This document shows positions 10,977 to 22,011 of a stretch of 64,000 bases of DNA, in pieces (within the stretch, counting starts at the first letter, position 1; every line of letters begins with the position of its first letter). A program made the position numbers and the translations under genes. Below the pieces are notes generated by a model. The model was not told the origin of the DNA and ran no database searches. It saw only the letters and a list, made by a program, of their open reading frames with translations. This stretch comes from Lepidonotus clava (taxonomy: Eukaryota; Annelida; Polychaeta; Phyllodocida; Polynoidae), in the NCBI GenBank assembly GCA_936440205.1, contig OW387148.1, positions 18,531,961-18,595,960 on the forward strand, written 5' to 3'.

Positions 10977-13900
10977 CAATGGTACAGCAAATACAAATGT
11001 GCACTGCCAGGCACCCTGCTTCATGTGACTCGGGTTTGACAATCCAAGACCTCGATACATTGGTTTCCATTTGATATTGCAATCGGAGAATCTTAGTCTA
11101 AACTACACGCACCCTACATTCTATGTCATTCTCCTCCATCCCTTGGTCTCTCCCTATATTAACCTAGACCTGTTAAAGGACTGGTAATGAGTGCGAGATA
11201 AGAAGGATGAGAGATGTGAAAGATTTAGGTGAGAGAATGAGGGAACTGTAACATTCAGTAGGGAACAGGCAAAGGTGATACAGCTGTTAAAAACAGGGAC
11301 AGGTGATAGGCCTACCGACGCTAAAGTAGACTACATAAGAATATGATGTAGGTGTTCAGAGAACAGGGAACAGGATACAGCAGATGCAGGTGTTAGAGAA
11401 CATGAAATTATGAGGCGGATGTCTGATGGTATGAAGAAGAATGGGGGCACAATGCAAAAAGTAGTAAATAATGATAGATACAGTACAGACAATAGTATCG
11501 AATATGGGCGAGTAAAGGAAAATGTCCAGAGTGAAATGCATTAAAGCAGACATAGTAGAAGAGAGGCTGGTGGGTGATGGGAAGATAGAGTACATATCAA
11601 AAAGGAAAGAATAGGCTTGATCGAATATAGAGTGACCGTCTGCGACTTTTGGTTTAAAGATAGGAGGCAGAAACAAAAGGAGGGTGAAACAAAAACTGGC
11701 GTCGCATTAAAGAGTATTTATTTTTAAAGCTCTTTTCTGTTTATGCAAAGGGAATACTATGCAATTAAAGACATGTGATGTCTGCAAGGTCGGTAACATA
11801 ACTTAATGCCTAGGCCCTGTATGCTAAGAATTGCAATAAAAATGAGATGAACATAGAAAAACAGAGAATCAAGGGCGAATGAGGTTCTTTCTGTGTCTGA
11901 GTGGGAGACACAAGGCAGCTGCGTACCCAGATTAGACATCGAGTATTAGATTATTAGACTAGGGTGATAGCACATTATACAGAACTTGTGTTTTATTTAT
12001 CTCATTTTTTCTGTTTTGATACATGTTTTACAAAATAATTCCGATTTATTTTGAAGTTGAGGATGCTCATTTTCGTTGTTGCCTCTCATTAACGACGCAA
12101 ACACGAGACATACACAGATATACCGAAACACAGTATACTTGAAACTAAGGATATATGCGGTATATAATATCAAGAGCTCATACAAAGGAAAAGAACATAG
12201 TGAAAACTACAGTCAATCATAGACTTTTAAATTTGATACCTTAGGTCATTTTACTTGTATGCTTTACCGTCTGAGCAAAGTCAAAGTCATTCTATGCCCT
12301 TCTAAGCGGCCCCTGGATAAATATACATGGATACAACCCTACGAGTGAGAAAATAGAGAAAACAACGACAAGGCGAGCAGCTCATAACATACCGATTACA
12401 TACACAACTCTATAGCTACTGATCCCCATAGCGCTACATGGGGTGCTCAGCGGCGGTAAGGGAGAGTAGGTAGATCTTTAATGATCTGAATTTAACAGCC
12501 ACTTACTGCTTACGCTGCAGCCCCTCCGTGGGAGTGGGGTGTGCTAAGTGAGCGCCCACACGTTACACCATTACGGGCCGCGCACAACCTGCCCCTACCC
12601 GACGCTAAAAGCTAGCAAATGCCCACTGTAAATGCTTGGATATTTTGCACTCCCTAGGTGAATGTTTCAATGATTTTAAACTTATTAAAAAATGTATGGA
12701 TCTGGGAATCAAAATGTGCAATAATGGTTGATGTTTATAATGTGAAAACAAAACAATAACTAGCGTACATATCATGTCTTCACGTAAAGCTCGATGAAGC
12801 TGATCAGCAATCAATTTAAAAGCAAAATTAGGAAACTTGTAAATGCAAAGTTTGGCCAAAGAATGGCTGAATTGTTGACGTTCGCGAAATCGTATTTACA
12901 ACGAAATATAAGAATATATATATATATATATATATTTGTTTTGCAAGTGAAATGAAGAGATTTACGTTCCATTTTGCGTCAGAAGCTGCACTGCTTGCTA
13001 CAGCCATAAAATCTGAAATATCAATATCAGCCCGGGACCCTGGCTTATGGCAGCATGATCTCTTAATTTAAGCATGTACTAAAGAAAGCAGGCTTAGCCT
13101 TCTTAATACAAGATGGTCTTTTTTCAGGAGTTATAAAGGGTCTGTTTAACACTTAAGGGACAAGCCCTCGCCCCTAGGAACTTCAATGGCTGACCTGCCA
13201 TAGGTTAGTTTACCGAAGTGGCTTTAAAAGTATCCTTATGCGGTGTGTGGTGTGCTATACATTTATAGCGTAGTATATGGAAGGCGTATGCATGTCAACA
13301 ATAAGTTGAAGTTCAAAGCAGCGATACACCAAATTTTTTTTGGAATGTGATAACAAACAACTTGAAGGCGCTCAGCTCTGATTTCACATAGGATAGTTTA
13401 CTTTTGTCCCATTGTGTTTGTTTGCTCTTTCGGAAATTAGAAATTAGTTCTCAGAAATGAGGTTAACTTCCCAGATCCGATCGAAATAGATACAGCCTCT
13501 CTTTGTTGTGTAATGGACAGGGAAGTATAAGGTAGTTTGCATGTAGGCCTACTATGAATTGAAAAATATAAAAGCTTTAACTGCTTTAATAATCGTTATC
13601 TCAACAACGCAGTGGCTGGTAGAGTAGTCTTGTTTGTCAACAAGATGATTATCATTTTAGTTAGCTGAACTAAGAATAGTGTTGTCGTGCCCTCTTCTTG
13701 ATTGACAAAACCGTATACAATGTAATTGCCTGGGCGTTATCTAATGTTGATCACAGTTTTCTAGGTTCCAAAGAAGTTTAAAAAACCAAGTTCTTGTTAT
13801 TGAAATGCAATTTAGTATGTTCGTTCCGTTGACCTATTCTCACAGTATTATAGATCCTGCATTGAGGCCTGACGTTTGGCCAGTAATTCGTTTTTCAGAT

Positions 13901-14135
13901 TAGAAACTGTTACATTGAAACCAATTGTTTTATACTGAACTAGTCAACTCTGCAGTATAGCTTAACACTTGTAAACAACCAAGCTGACAAATGTTGACAA
14001 TTGGAGACTTTGTAAGTTCAATAAAAACTGAAGTTTGCACTCTATAACCCTAACGTCCACTGATCACCTTGGTTCTAAGGGGTTAAAGCAGAGAGGGGGG
14101 AACAAACACCGAGACACCGTCACCCTCGTCTAAGT
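10977..14135. other. Intergenic, nothing recognised
   Basis: Purine-rich (GGA/GAA) plus strand at about 11190-11690, which looks like a decayed tandem repeat; a GC-richer patch at 12420-12600; the rest is AT-rich. No supported gene. Confidence 0.5.
12914..12936. repeat. (AT)n microsatellite
   Basis: About 11 AT dinucleotides in AT-rich intergenic DNA. Confidence 0.9.
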
Positions 14136-14187
14136 CACGTGACCCAAACACTTCCGGTTCCGGTCTCTTACTTCCGGAAGTCACGTG
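14136..14187. promoter_or_regulatory. Composite CACGTG / CTTCCGG promoter-like cluster
   Basis: CACGTG at 14136-14141 and again at 14182-14187 flank CTTCCGG at 14151-14157 and the palindromic ETS site CTTCCGGAAG at 14171-14180. The nearly mirror-like arrangement within 52 bp is typical of TATA-less promoters with USF/Myc-type and ETS factors. Confidence 0.5.
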
Positions 14188-14326
14188 ACAAGGAATCAAA
14201 AGACATGCGCGTCTGACCCTTTCTCTTTGAACCGTTTCTTTTCGAATAACAAACTTTTGATGGTTTCTACCAAGAACCCCAGCCCATTATTTTGCACTCA
14301 ATATTTCATATTCTATTTCAACAGAA

Positions 14327-14542
14327 ATGGCGTCGTTGCCAACCCACCTGCTTCTGGGCGCGTTGCTAAAACGGCCAAATACCCTGCCTTTTAAATCAAT
14401 TGATTCAGCTTTCATCTTTAGACATGAAAACGGGCACTACATTCATCAAGTGGGGAGTGATCAACCTGTCTGCGCATTAATTGCCGCTCTTTGGAGGAGG
14501 CCGGCCGGGGAACGGGAAGGATTGGAACAGCTATCGGCTTAA
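14327..14542 (+). CDS. Candidate 71-codon gene or first coding exon
   Basis: The ATG lies 140 bp after the ETS/E-box cluster, directly behind a pyrimidine-rich CTATTTCAACAG acceptor-like sequence, in the context AAATGGCG. It opens MASLPTHLLLGALLKRPNTL and runs to a TAA in a locally GC-richer stretch. I do not recognise a family and found no continuation. A retained promoter with a short ORF is equally possible. Confidence 0.25.
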   Translation: MASLPTHLLLGALLKRPNTLPFKSIDSAFIFRHENGHYIHQVGSDQPVCALIAALWRRPAGEREGLEQLSA

Positions 14543-16263
14543 GGTGCTGAATGTAAGCTTTATTTTGTTACCGCTAGAGTAGAAAGAAAGAAATTATGTG
14601 TTGTTACTGCCAGAATAAAACGAACTAAATAACTAGACAGTGTTCACTATCCAGCCGAAGCTGGAGATCACGTGAACCAATGTTCATATTGTTACTTCCT
14701 TTGTTGATGAAATTGAAGAATGGATATTGCATACTATGTAGTCAAGAAATGCATTAACAAACTCTTGTTCATATAATTATGTTGTAAGATAGCTGCTGAA
14801 TGCATAAATTAATTCAATGTCATGGGGCCTCTCAAAAGCGCAAAAGTTATCTCCTTTTGCAGTTCATAGATCATCCGGAAATAAGTTTTAAATTGGGGAA
14901 ATCTATTTTTTCATGAAAGTAAATGAAAATAATTATATTATGAAAAAAATGTTTCGTCAGGTTTAGTTCTGTGACTCCTAAATATAATAGATTTAGTTTT
15001 TTGTGTGTTTTTGCGACTACTTTAAGTGTCTTAACAGCCATCCTATTCTCGATCCGTCCCTGAAAATGAAAGGATCCGTACAAGCCGCACGCACTAGCCT
15101 CACCAGGTGGAAGCACAGTGCTGTTTGGCCTACTTCGGAGATTGTTTCATGAGGATAACGCTCTGCCCAACAGGGAAATAAGGTAATGGTCTTATCGCAT
15201 TGGACTCATGCCTTTCAATGCTCCAGCTGAATTTAGGTACGATTTTATCATGCCAATTCTGACATGATACCTCCTAAATTCCCAGACTTGATTTGCATTG
15301 CTCCAACAGCTTGCTGATAACATCTATTAAAATTGAAAGAAATATGTTGTGCTAAATTTTAAAAGGTTTCAGCCCGGATGATAACGGATTAGCTTCGCAT
15401 ATAATTATATGATGTATTACTATGCATTTAGGTCTATTGAATTTTAAGCTGATGAGGAAATTGTATAGAACTAAGCTTTTACTGGTGGTCATGTACTGCC
15501 GGGCAGGTAGGTCAGGAGTGATTGGTCAGTGGCTCTTAGTGCCCAGGGTATTGATGCACGAGCCAAGTTTGGGTGCACCCCACCCCCCCTCCTCACCTCG
15601 CACCCCTTCCCACTCCCAGCTGACCCATGATTGCTATAGATCCCAATAGGGGGCAGATTGTCTGGGCCGGGGGGCAGGGCGGGTGGGGCCGCAGCAGTTA
15701 ACAATAAGAGCAGTTGGCAGTGGCCGCCAACAACCACCACAATAGGGGCAGTTGGTCCAGTGTCCATCGCAATGCCCGCTTGTTTTCCATGGCCTGATGG
15801 ATAACAAAAACACAGGTCCCCATTGCACATGCGCACCGGCCTGGAGGGCTGCGGTACAGGAGAAAGGGGGATAACAGTTGTGCATGCTGGGTAATGGGGT
15901 CCTATTTGCATGTCTAAAGAGGATCGGACCCTCCGGCGAGCATGGTATGGACATTACATGGTCACTCCCCAATACTCCCCTAACATCGCCCCATTTTTAC
16001 TGACCCGTGGCTATCAGTGAACCTCAATGGGGTAATGTTTGGTGAATACATCAAGTCAGAGCGTATTGAGAACGCATGTGACCTGTCTGTGATACAGCGT
16101 TTAATTTGCAGGGAACTCGATTCCCTAAGGTTAATCCATAATAGGTTAACTATAATATTGGTAGGCCCTATGTTTCCTGTTTTACCTTTTCATTTCAGCT
16201 GTAGGCATTGCATATATTATATACATATAATGTATACATTATTTATACATATGCACACATAGT
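14543..16263. other. Intergenic, GC-rich patch at 15570-15920
   Basis: Frames on both strands over the GC-rich patch have no recognisable domain and unstable codon content. Nothing supported. Confidence 0.5.
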
Positions 16264-16395
16264 ACAGACCAAGGGGGCACAAACAATTGTTATTGCCCTG
16301 GTTTGCACACACCACAGAGGGCTTTGTCCTGAGACATAGGTGTGTGCAAAGAGGGGGGGGGGCAATAACAATTCCTCAGTGCACCTGCGGTCTGT
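16264..16395. repeat. 132-bp foldback (inverted repeat) element
   Basis: Left arm ACAGACC...GGGGGCAC...TTGTTATTGCCC...TTTGCACACACC and its reverse complement GGTGTGTGCAAA...GGGCAATAACAA...GTGCACC...GGTCTGT, with about 30 bp between. It sits 50 bp outside element B. It resembles a small MITE; no clear target duplication. Confidence 0.7.
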
Positions 16396-16446
16396 CCTTT
16401 ATTCTACATCAAGTATACAGAGAATCGTGGGAAACAGTTTTGACAT

Positions 16447-17400
16447 TGTGATGAACGGCTATTCAGCCAAAATACATAGAGGTTAAAATAATAGAAATAA
16501 GGTAATAATAGAAATAGATGTAAAGAACGAATATGTAAAGAACGAAGAACGAAATAGATGTAAAGAACGAATATGTAAAGAACGAATAACGAATATGTAA
16601 AGAACGAATAACGAATATGTAAAGAACGAATAACGAAAACGTAATGGAACGAAACCCGGAAATATGTAAACCGGAAGTGAAATGTAAACCGGAAACGGAA
16701 TATATAAACCGGAAGTGACGTCAGTTGTAGGTCACGTGACCGAAGGCAGCCAATCAGGGCTGACCTCTCTAGTATATAAAGGGGCGGTGAGGCCCGAATA
16801 AACAGAGTTCTTTAACAGTTCTCCTGGTGTCCAGACGTGTCCTCTTTCCTGAAACAACCGCTAAAGATGAGCCGAACAGAGTAATTAAGCCGAAGTTAGG
16901 ACAAAACAGTCGAAGTTCGAGATAGGTAGTAGAAACATAGGGTAAGGGGCCCGATGGCCCGAAGAACGAGGAACGAGGGAACGGAGTAGGGCACGAAGGC
17001 CCGAAGTAGTACCGGAAACCGAGGCGTAGTATGGTGCGAAGACATGGGGAGCGGAACGAGGGAGCGAAGTCCGCGGGGACGAGGGCGCGGCATGCTCGGC
17101 CCCACGCTACCAAACAATAGGCGACCGTCGGCCCGTCGCCCCCGCGGACCGGAACTCAGGGGTGGACCGCCCCCCGGCCGACCCGTACCCCTACCATAAT
17201 TTTCCTCCCCCGCAGTCCTCCGTCGACATCGAGTGCCGATTCCCGATCGATTCGCTCAGCCCCCCCTCGTGCGCGAGGCACGACTCTAGAAACACATCTC
17301 GGTTCTTGGCCCGGATTCCCCGTCCGCCCCGAGACCCGAACAACCCCCACGTTCCTCTGTTGTAAGAATCGGCAACCCCGACTTACCAGAGAACGTCACA
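16447..17400 (+). repeat. Element B 5' LTR
   Basis: Contains about five degenerate tandem copies of a unit around GTAAAGAACGAATA (16520-16640). Then come CCGGAAG ETS-type sites, a CRE TGACGTCA at 16716-16723, a CACGTG at 16733-16738, a CCAAT at 16750-16754, a TATA box at 16773-16780, and AATAAA at 16797-16802. The order is that of a U3 promoter followed by R and U5. Confidence 0.95.
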
Positions 17401-17476
17401 CTGGTGGCAGCGGTGGTGCTGAAATAGGCACATACGGACTTGTGGATCTTGGGTGTTTCATTGGTATTGGATACTC

Positions 17477-18427
17477 ATGGCGACTGCGGCAGTCTTCGAG
17501 CAGATGGATTCTGACGTCGCCTTCAAGGAAGGTGGGGAGGAGAAAGGAGGTGCGAAAACCGAGACCAAAGGGGAGGACACGACCATCATGGGTAGGCAGT
17601 TTAATTTTATGGGAACGTCCACCCCGACGGATGAGCAGAATGTGCGGGCTCAGCAACAACAGACCGGTCAGGAAGGAGCGAGTTTGAAGAAGTTCAGTTT
17701 ACGACCAGAGAAGTATGACGGTAAACCGGATTTCGAGGGATGGATCAACCAGTTTGAGGAGTACGCAACATTGGGACGCTGGACGGCCGAGGAAAAAGCG
17801 GCGATGCTTTTTCTCTCGCTGACGGGAACGGCACGAATGTACTTTATCGGACTCCCGGACAGGGAACGACTCCGTTACTCAGCGAGGGTGGATGTGTTGC
17901 GCCGGAGGTTCGGTCAGGAGAAGGACACGTGTAATGCTCTGCAAGAGTTGGCGGGCTTGAAATGTGTAAAGAACCAGACAGCGAAGGAGTTGGCTGATAA
18001 TGCCCGGCGACTGGCATCGAGAGCCTACTTCTCCAACGACTACGCTAGCCAGGAAAAAGCAGCATTACATGCGTTCCAGGCTGCAGTTGGGGAAGACCTT
18101 CAGCTGAAGTGTGCAGAGAAAGGATGCAAGACACTAGAGGAGGCGGTAGAGGTGGTAGAAATACAGGAACGATACTCACGCCGCCTCCTGCGGGCAGTGA
18201 AGCCCGAGGAGGACGCCAATACACAGATCATGGCCTTGAACGGTAAGTTGGAGGAGATGATGAAAGAATTGGCAGAAGAACGGGAAGCTAGAAGACAAGC
18301 AACGGCCCGGAGGGAGGCGTTTAAGAAGCGAAAAGAAGATTTAGAGTGTCATCAATGTCACCAGAAGGGCCATTTCGCAAGAGAGTGTTCTCAGCGTCAG
18401 GGAAACGGACAGTCGCCGTCGCAGTAA
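17477..18427 (+). CDS. gag: Element B gag
   Basis: Retroelement capsid/nucleocapsid frame of about 316 residues. The start MATAAVFEQMDSD was chosen over an upstream in-frame Met because it begins the hydrophilic, gag-like part. The middle has a Gypsy-type gag core (FEGWINQFEEYA, WTAEEKAAMLFLSL). A Glu/Arg-rich coiled segment precedes one CCHC zinc knuckle (CHQCHQKGHFAREC) near the end. It overlaps the pol frame by about 80 bp in the -1 relation, the arrangement Gypsy families use for frameshift expression of pol. Confidence 0.9.
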   Translation: MATAAVFEQMDSDVAFKEGGEEKGGAKTETKGEDTTIMGRQFNFMGTSTPTDEQNVRAQQQQTGQEGASLKKFSLRPEKYDGKPDFEGWINQFEEYATLGRWTAEEKAAMLFLSLTGTARMYFIGLPDRERLRYSARVDVLRRRFGQEKDTCNALQELAGLKCVKNQTAKELADNARRLASRAYFSNDYASQEKAALHAFQAAVGEDLQLKCAEKGCKTLEEAVEVVEIQERYSRRLLRAVKPEEDANTQIMALNGKLEEMMKELAEEREARRQATARREAFKKRKEDLECHQCHQKGHFARECSQRQGNGQSPSQ

Positions 18428-21400
18428 GCGCGGGGCCCCCTTCGGGCGCGGCGAGAGAAGTAGTAGGCATGGGAGAATGTGGACTTTATGTGGCCGGGAC
18501 GGTGGGAGAGAGTGTCGTCCGTTTTTTGGTTGATACCGGATCTATGATCAGTCTGCTGTCGGAACGCCTCTGGAGAGAGTGGGGACGAAAAAGGGAAGAA
18601 CTGGATGGATATGAAGGACGTCTCTGCTCGGTGGATGGTAGTCCGTTGCGGTGCTACGGATGCACGAACTTGCCAGTAAAATTGGGAACACGCGTGTTGA
18701 AGTGGACGTTCATGGTGGCAGACATCGGTAGAGATGAAGGGATCCTGGGAAACGACTTCGCGGTGAAATACCGGCTGACAGTTAAGCCCCACGCGAGTGC
18801 CATCTTCCTGCCCGCCGAGGGGGAGGGAGAGGGGGAACGAATCCCGGGAGTAGAACAGAGAACGGATGGGATTCGGGCAGTTACCGTCGGAGGACAGGTC
18901 GTGCGAATCGAGAAAACGACGGAAATACCCCCACTCCAAGTGACCCGAGTAACAGTAGTAGCGAGAATGGACATAAGACAGGGTGGACAGCTGGCTGTCA
19001 TCACCGGCGCTGGATTACCTATGGGACTGGAGGTGATCCCAGGAACGGTGACATTGGGAGAAGAAAATGAAGTTTGGGTGGCCAACCGAGGGACCGAGAG
19101 CGCGAAATTGGAAACCGGCGGGGTACTCGGAGAAGCCACCTTCGTACAAGAGGTACGAGGAATAGGAAGTGAAGCAAAGGAACCCCCAGGAGCGCTCGTT
19201 GAAATGATAGGGGAGGCTAAGAAAGACCTGACCACGAAGGAGGGCGAAGAGCTGGAGAAAGCCATCATGGCCCGGGAACAAATGTTTGCGACCTCGAAAC
19301 ATGAGTTAGGACGGACAGATTTAGTACAACATCGAATTAAAACGGGGGATCAGATGCCGATCAAGCAGAGGGTCAGACGGTATCCGGCCACCAGGAGAGA
19401 GGAAGAACGAGCACTGGTGGAGGATATGTTAAATTTAGGGATTATCCAGGAGAGCGGGAGTGCGTGGAGTAGCCCGACCGTTCTAGTCAAAAAGAAGGAC
19501 GGAGGAACGAGGTTCTGTATTGACTACCGGAAACTGAACCAGGCTACGAAAGTGGACGCCTATCCGCTCCCGCGGATAGAGGACAGCCTCAACACTTTGG
19601 GAGGAAGCCTATTCTTCTGCAGTCTGGACCTCGCAAGCGGATATTGGCAGGTGGAGATGGCACCGGAGGACCAAGAAAAGACGGCCTTCGTGACTCAAGG
19701 AGGATTGTATGAGTTTAAAGTGATGCCATTCGGGCTAGTGAACGCCCCAGCCACCTTCGAGAGACTGATGGAAAGAATCCTCAGAGGAATCGTGTGGGAG
19801 GAGTGTCTGGTATACTTGGATGACATACTGGTCTTTGGACCAACGTTTAAAGTGACTCTGGAAAGATTGGTACGGGTTCTGGACCGATTGAACGCTGCAG
19901 GACTGAAGTTAAAGGCGCGAAAATGTAAGCTGTTCCAGAAGAAGATTCCGTTCTTGGGGCACGTTGTCTCATTCAACGGGATCGAACCCGACCCCGAAAA
20001 GTGTCGGCAAGTAACCGAGTGGCCGGTCCCGCGGGATCTCCACGAGGTACGAGCCTTCGTGGGATTATGTTCGTACTACAGAAGGCATATAAACGGCTTC
20101 ACGGAGTTGGCTGCCCCCTTGTATGAATTGGCAACGAAGGAGGAACCATTCGTGTGGAGCGCGAGACGACAAGAGGCATTTGATGCGATGAAGAAGGCGC
20201 TAACGGAGGCCCCGGTGTTGGGATTCCCGGAGGAAGATGGACAATGGTGGCTTGACACAGACGCCAGTGACGTGGGAACGGGAGCCGTGCTATCACAGGA
20301 GCGGAGAGGGGAGGAACGGGTGATAGCTTACACGAGCAAAACCCTGGAGTCAAACGAACGAAAGTATTGCACCACGCGGAAAGAACTGTTGGCGGTGGTG
20401 CGAGCTTTGAAGCATTTTCGGTGCTACATCTATGGTCAACGCGTGATAGTCCGGACGGATAACAGCGCGGTCAGTTGGCTGCAGAGAAGTAAGGAACCGA
20501 TGGGGCAGGCTGCTCGGTGGATTGAGATTATCGACTCGCATGATGTGTCGTTCCAACACCGACCGGGCAGGAAGCATGGGAACGCTGACGCGTTGTCCCG
20601 GTATCCGTGCAAACAATGTGGAGAGGAGCACGAGAATACCGAAAAAGTGAGAGTAGTGACGCGGGCCCGGGGGTACGAGCCCGGATGGTCCCCGCAGGAG
20701 ATGAGAGCAGCGCAGAGGAGGGATCGAGATATAGGGCCGATTGTCGCACGGATGGAAAAAGATGCGGACCGGCCAGGTTGGGAGGCCATATCTCCGGAAT
20801 CCCGGGAAACAAAGATCCTATGGAGGCAATGGGAACGATTAAGCCTCAGGGATGGCGTGCTGCATCGGAAGTACTGGGAACTAGAAGGGCATGGTTGGAG
20901 GAACCAGTTGGTCGTTCCCCGAGGGGAACGGGCCAAGTTGGTAAGGGAATACCATGGAGGCGCGGCAGGAGCGCATTTAGGAGTCGCCAGGACGACGGCC
21001 CTGTTGGAACAAGGGTTTTACTGGCCGGGACTCCGGGAAGACGTGCGGAAGGAATGTCGAGAATGTGATTGCGCGTTGCTGAAAAAGGGAAGAGGAAGAC
21101 GGGAGCCGCTACATCAGTACATAGTGGGGGAGCCGATGGAACGGCTGGCCATGGATGTTTCGGGCCCGTACCCAGTCACCAAACGAGGAAATAAGTATTG
21201 CCTGATGGTGGGATGCTATTTCACCAAATGGTTGGAGTGTTTCCCGATCCCGGATCAAAAGGCAACGACAGTGGCGAACAAACTGGTTGAAGAAGTAGTA
21301 GCACGGTACGGCGCGTTTCGGGAACTACACTCGGATCAAGGCACGAATTTCGAATCCGAGGTGGTGGCTCAGGTCTGTGCACTATTCGGGATACACAAAA

Positions 21401-22011
21401 CAAGAACGACGCCGTACCACCCCAGGAGTGACGGGTACATAGAACGAAGTTTCCGTACTTTGGGGTGTTGTTTGAAAGCCAGCTGCCGAGCGACGGGTCG
21501 GGAATGGGACGAGATGGTCCCGCTCGTGATGATGAGTTATAGAGCAACGCCGCAAGCCAGCACGGGAGTGACACCGAATATGATGATGCTGGGCCGACAG
21601 ACCATGATGCCGCGACAGGCGATTTATGGGAGACCTCTAGGACCAGAGGAAGAACCCCGACGGGTAGGCGACTATGTGGAAAGCCTGGAGGAAGGGCTAG
21701 TCGCGGCCTATCGGGAGGCCCGGACGGGGCTGAAACGAGCCGCCATCCATCAGAAACACGAGTACGATGGGAAGGTGACTCGGCGGGAATACCATGCCGG
21801 AGAACTGGTCTGGGTGCACGATACGGTAGTGGATAGGGACAAAGGAACGAAGTTGCGATTCCCATGGATGGGCCCTGCACTGATCGTCAAGGTGCTTGAC
21901 CGAGGACGGGTGGTAGTACGGAAGAAACGAGGGAAACCGGGGGGGGGTGGTCCATGTGGACCGCCTGGAACCCTACCGAGGACACGCTGCGCCAGCTTGG
22001 ATGGTAGCTGA
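18346..22011 (+). CDS. pol: Element B pol (protease, RT, RNase H, integrase)
   Basis: Open frame of 1,221 codons. Aspartic protease active site DTGS at residues 63-66 (about 18532). Reverse transcriptase about residues 340-520, with FCIDYRKLNQ, LDLASGYWQVEM and YLDDILVFG near residue 490. RNase H about 630-760 (DTDASDVGTGAVLSQ, RKELLAVVRALKHF, RTDNSAVSWL). Integrase about 860-1150, with H2C2 motif (HLGVARTTALL...CRECDC) and DDE core (AMDVSGPYP, HSDQGTNFE), then the YRATPQASTGVTP motif. Domain order is Ty3/Gypsy. The element-wide GC content and CGA/CGG codon use differ sharply from host exons. Confidence 0.94.
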   Translation: MSSMSPEGPFRKRVFSASGKRTVAVAVSAGPPSGAAREVVGMGECGLYVAGTVGESVVRFLVDTGSMISLLSERLWREWGRKREELDGYEGRLCSVDGSPLRCYGCTNLPVKLGTRVLKWTFMVADIGRDEGILGNDFAVKYRLTVKPHASAIFLPAEGEGEGERIPGVEQRTDGIRAVTVGGQVVRIEKTTEIPPLQVTRVTVVARMDIRQGGQLAVITGAGLPMGLEVIPGTVTLGEENEVWVANRGTESAKLETGGVLGEATFVQEVRGIGSEAKEPPGALVEMIGEAKKDLTTKEGEELEKAIMAREQMFATSKHELGRTDLVQHRIKTGDQMPIKQRVRRYPATRREEERALVEDMLNLGIIQESGSAWSSPTVLVKKKDGGTRFCIDYRKLNQATKVDAYPLPRIEDSLNTLGGSLFFCSLDLASGYWQVEMAPEDQEKTAFVTQGGLYEFKVMPFGLVNAPATFERLMERILRGIVWEECLVYLDDILVFGPTFKVTLERLVRVLDRLNAAGLKLKARKCKLFQKKIPFLGHVVSFNGIEPDPEKCRQVTEWPVPRDLHEVRAFVGLCSYYRRHINGFTELAAPLYELATKEEPFVWSARRQEAFDAMKKALTEAPVLGFPEEDGQWWLDTDASDVGTGAVLSQERRGEERVIAYTSKTLESNERKYCTTRKELLAVVRALKHFRCYIYGQRVIVRTDNSAVSWLQRSKEPMGQAARWIEIIDSHDVSFQHRPGRKHGNADALSRYPCKQCGEEHENTEKVRVVTRARGYEPGWSPQEMRAAQRRDRDIGPIVARMEKDADRPGWEAISPESRETKILWRQWERLSLRDGVLHRKYWELEGHGWRNQLVVPRGERAKLVREYHGGAAGAHLGVARTTALLEQGFYWPGLREDVRKECRECDCALLKKGRGRREPLHQYIVGEPMERLAMDVSGPYPVTKRGNKYCLMVGCYFTKWLECFPIPDQKATTVANKLVEEVVARYGAFRELHSDQGTNFESEVVAQVCALFGIHKTRTTPYHPRSDGYIERSFRTLGCCLKASCRATGREWDEMVPLVMMSYRATPQASTGVTPNMMMLGRQTMMPRQAIYGRPLGPEEEPRRVGDYVESLEEGLVAAYREARTGLKRAAIHQKHEYDGKVTRREYHAGELVWVHDTVVDRDKGTKLRFPWMGPALIVKVLDRGRVVVRKKRGKPGGGGPCGPPGTLPRTRCASLDGS

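Noticed and set aside
15489-15911. 140-codon minus-strand frame in a GC-rich patch
   Set aside because: No domain, low-complexity Leu/Pro content, and overlapping long frames on both strands, as expected from GC-rich DNA without stops.
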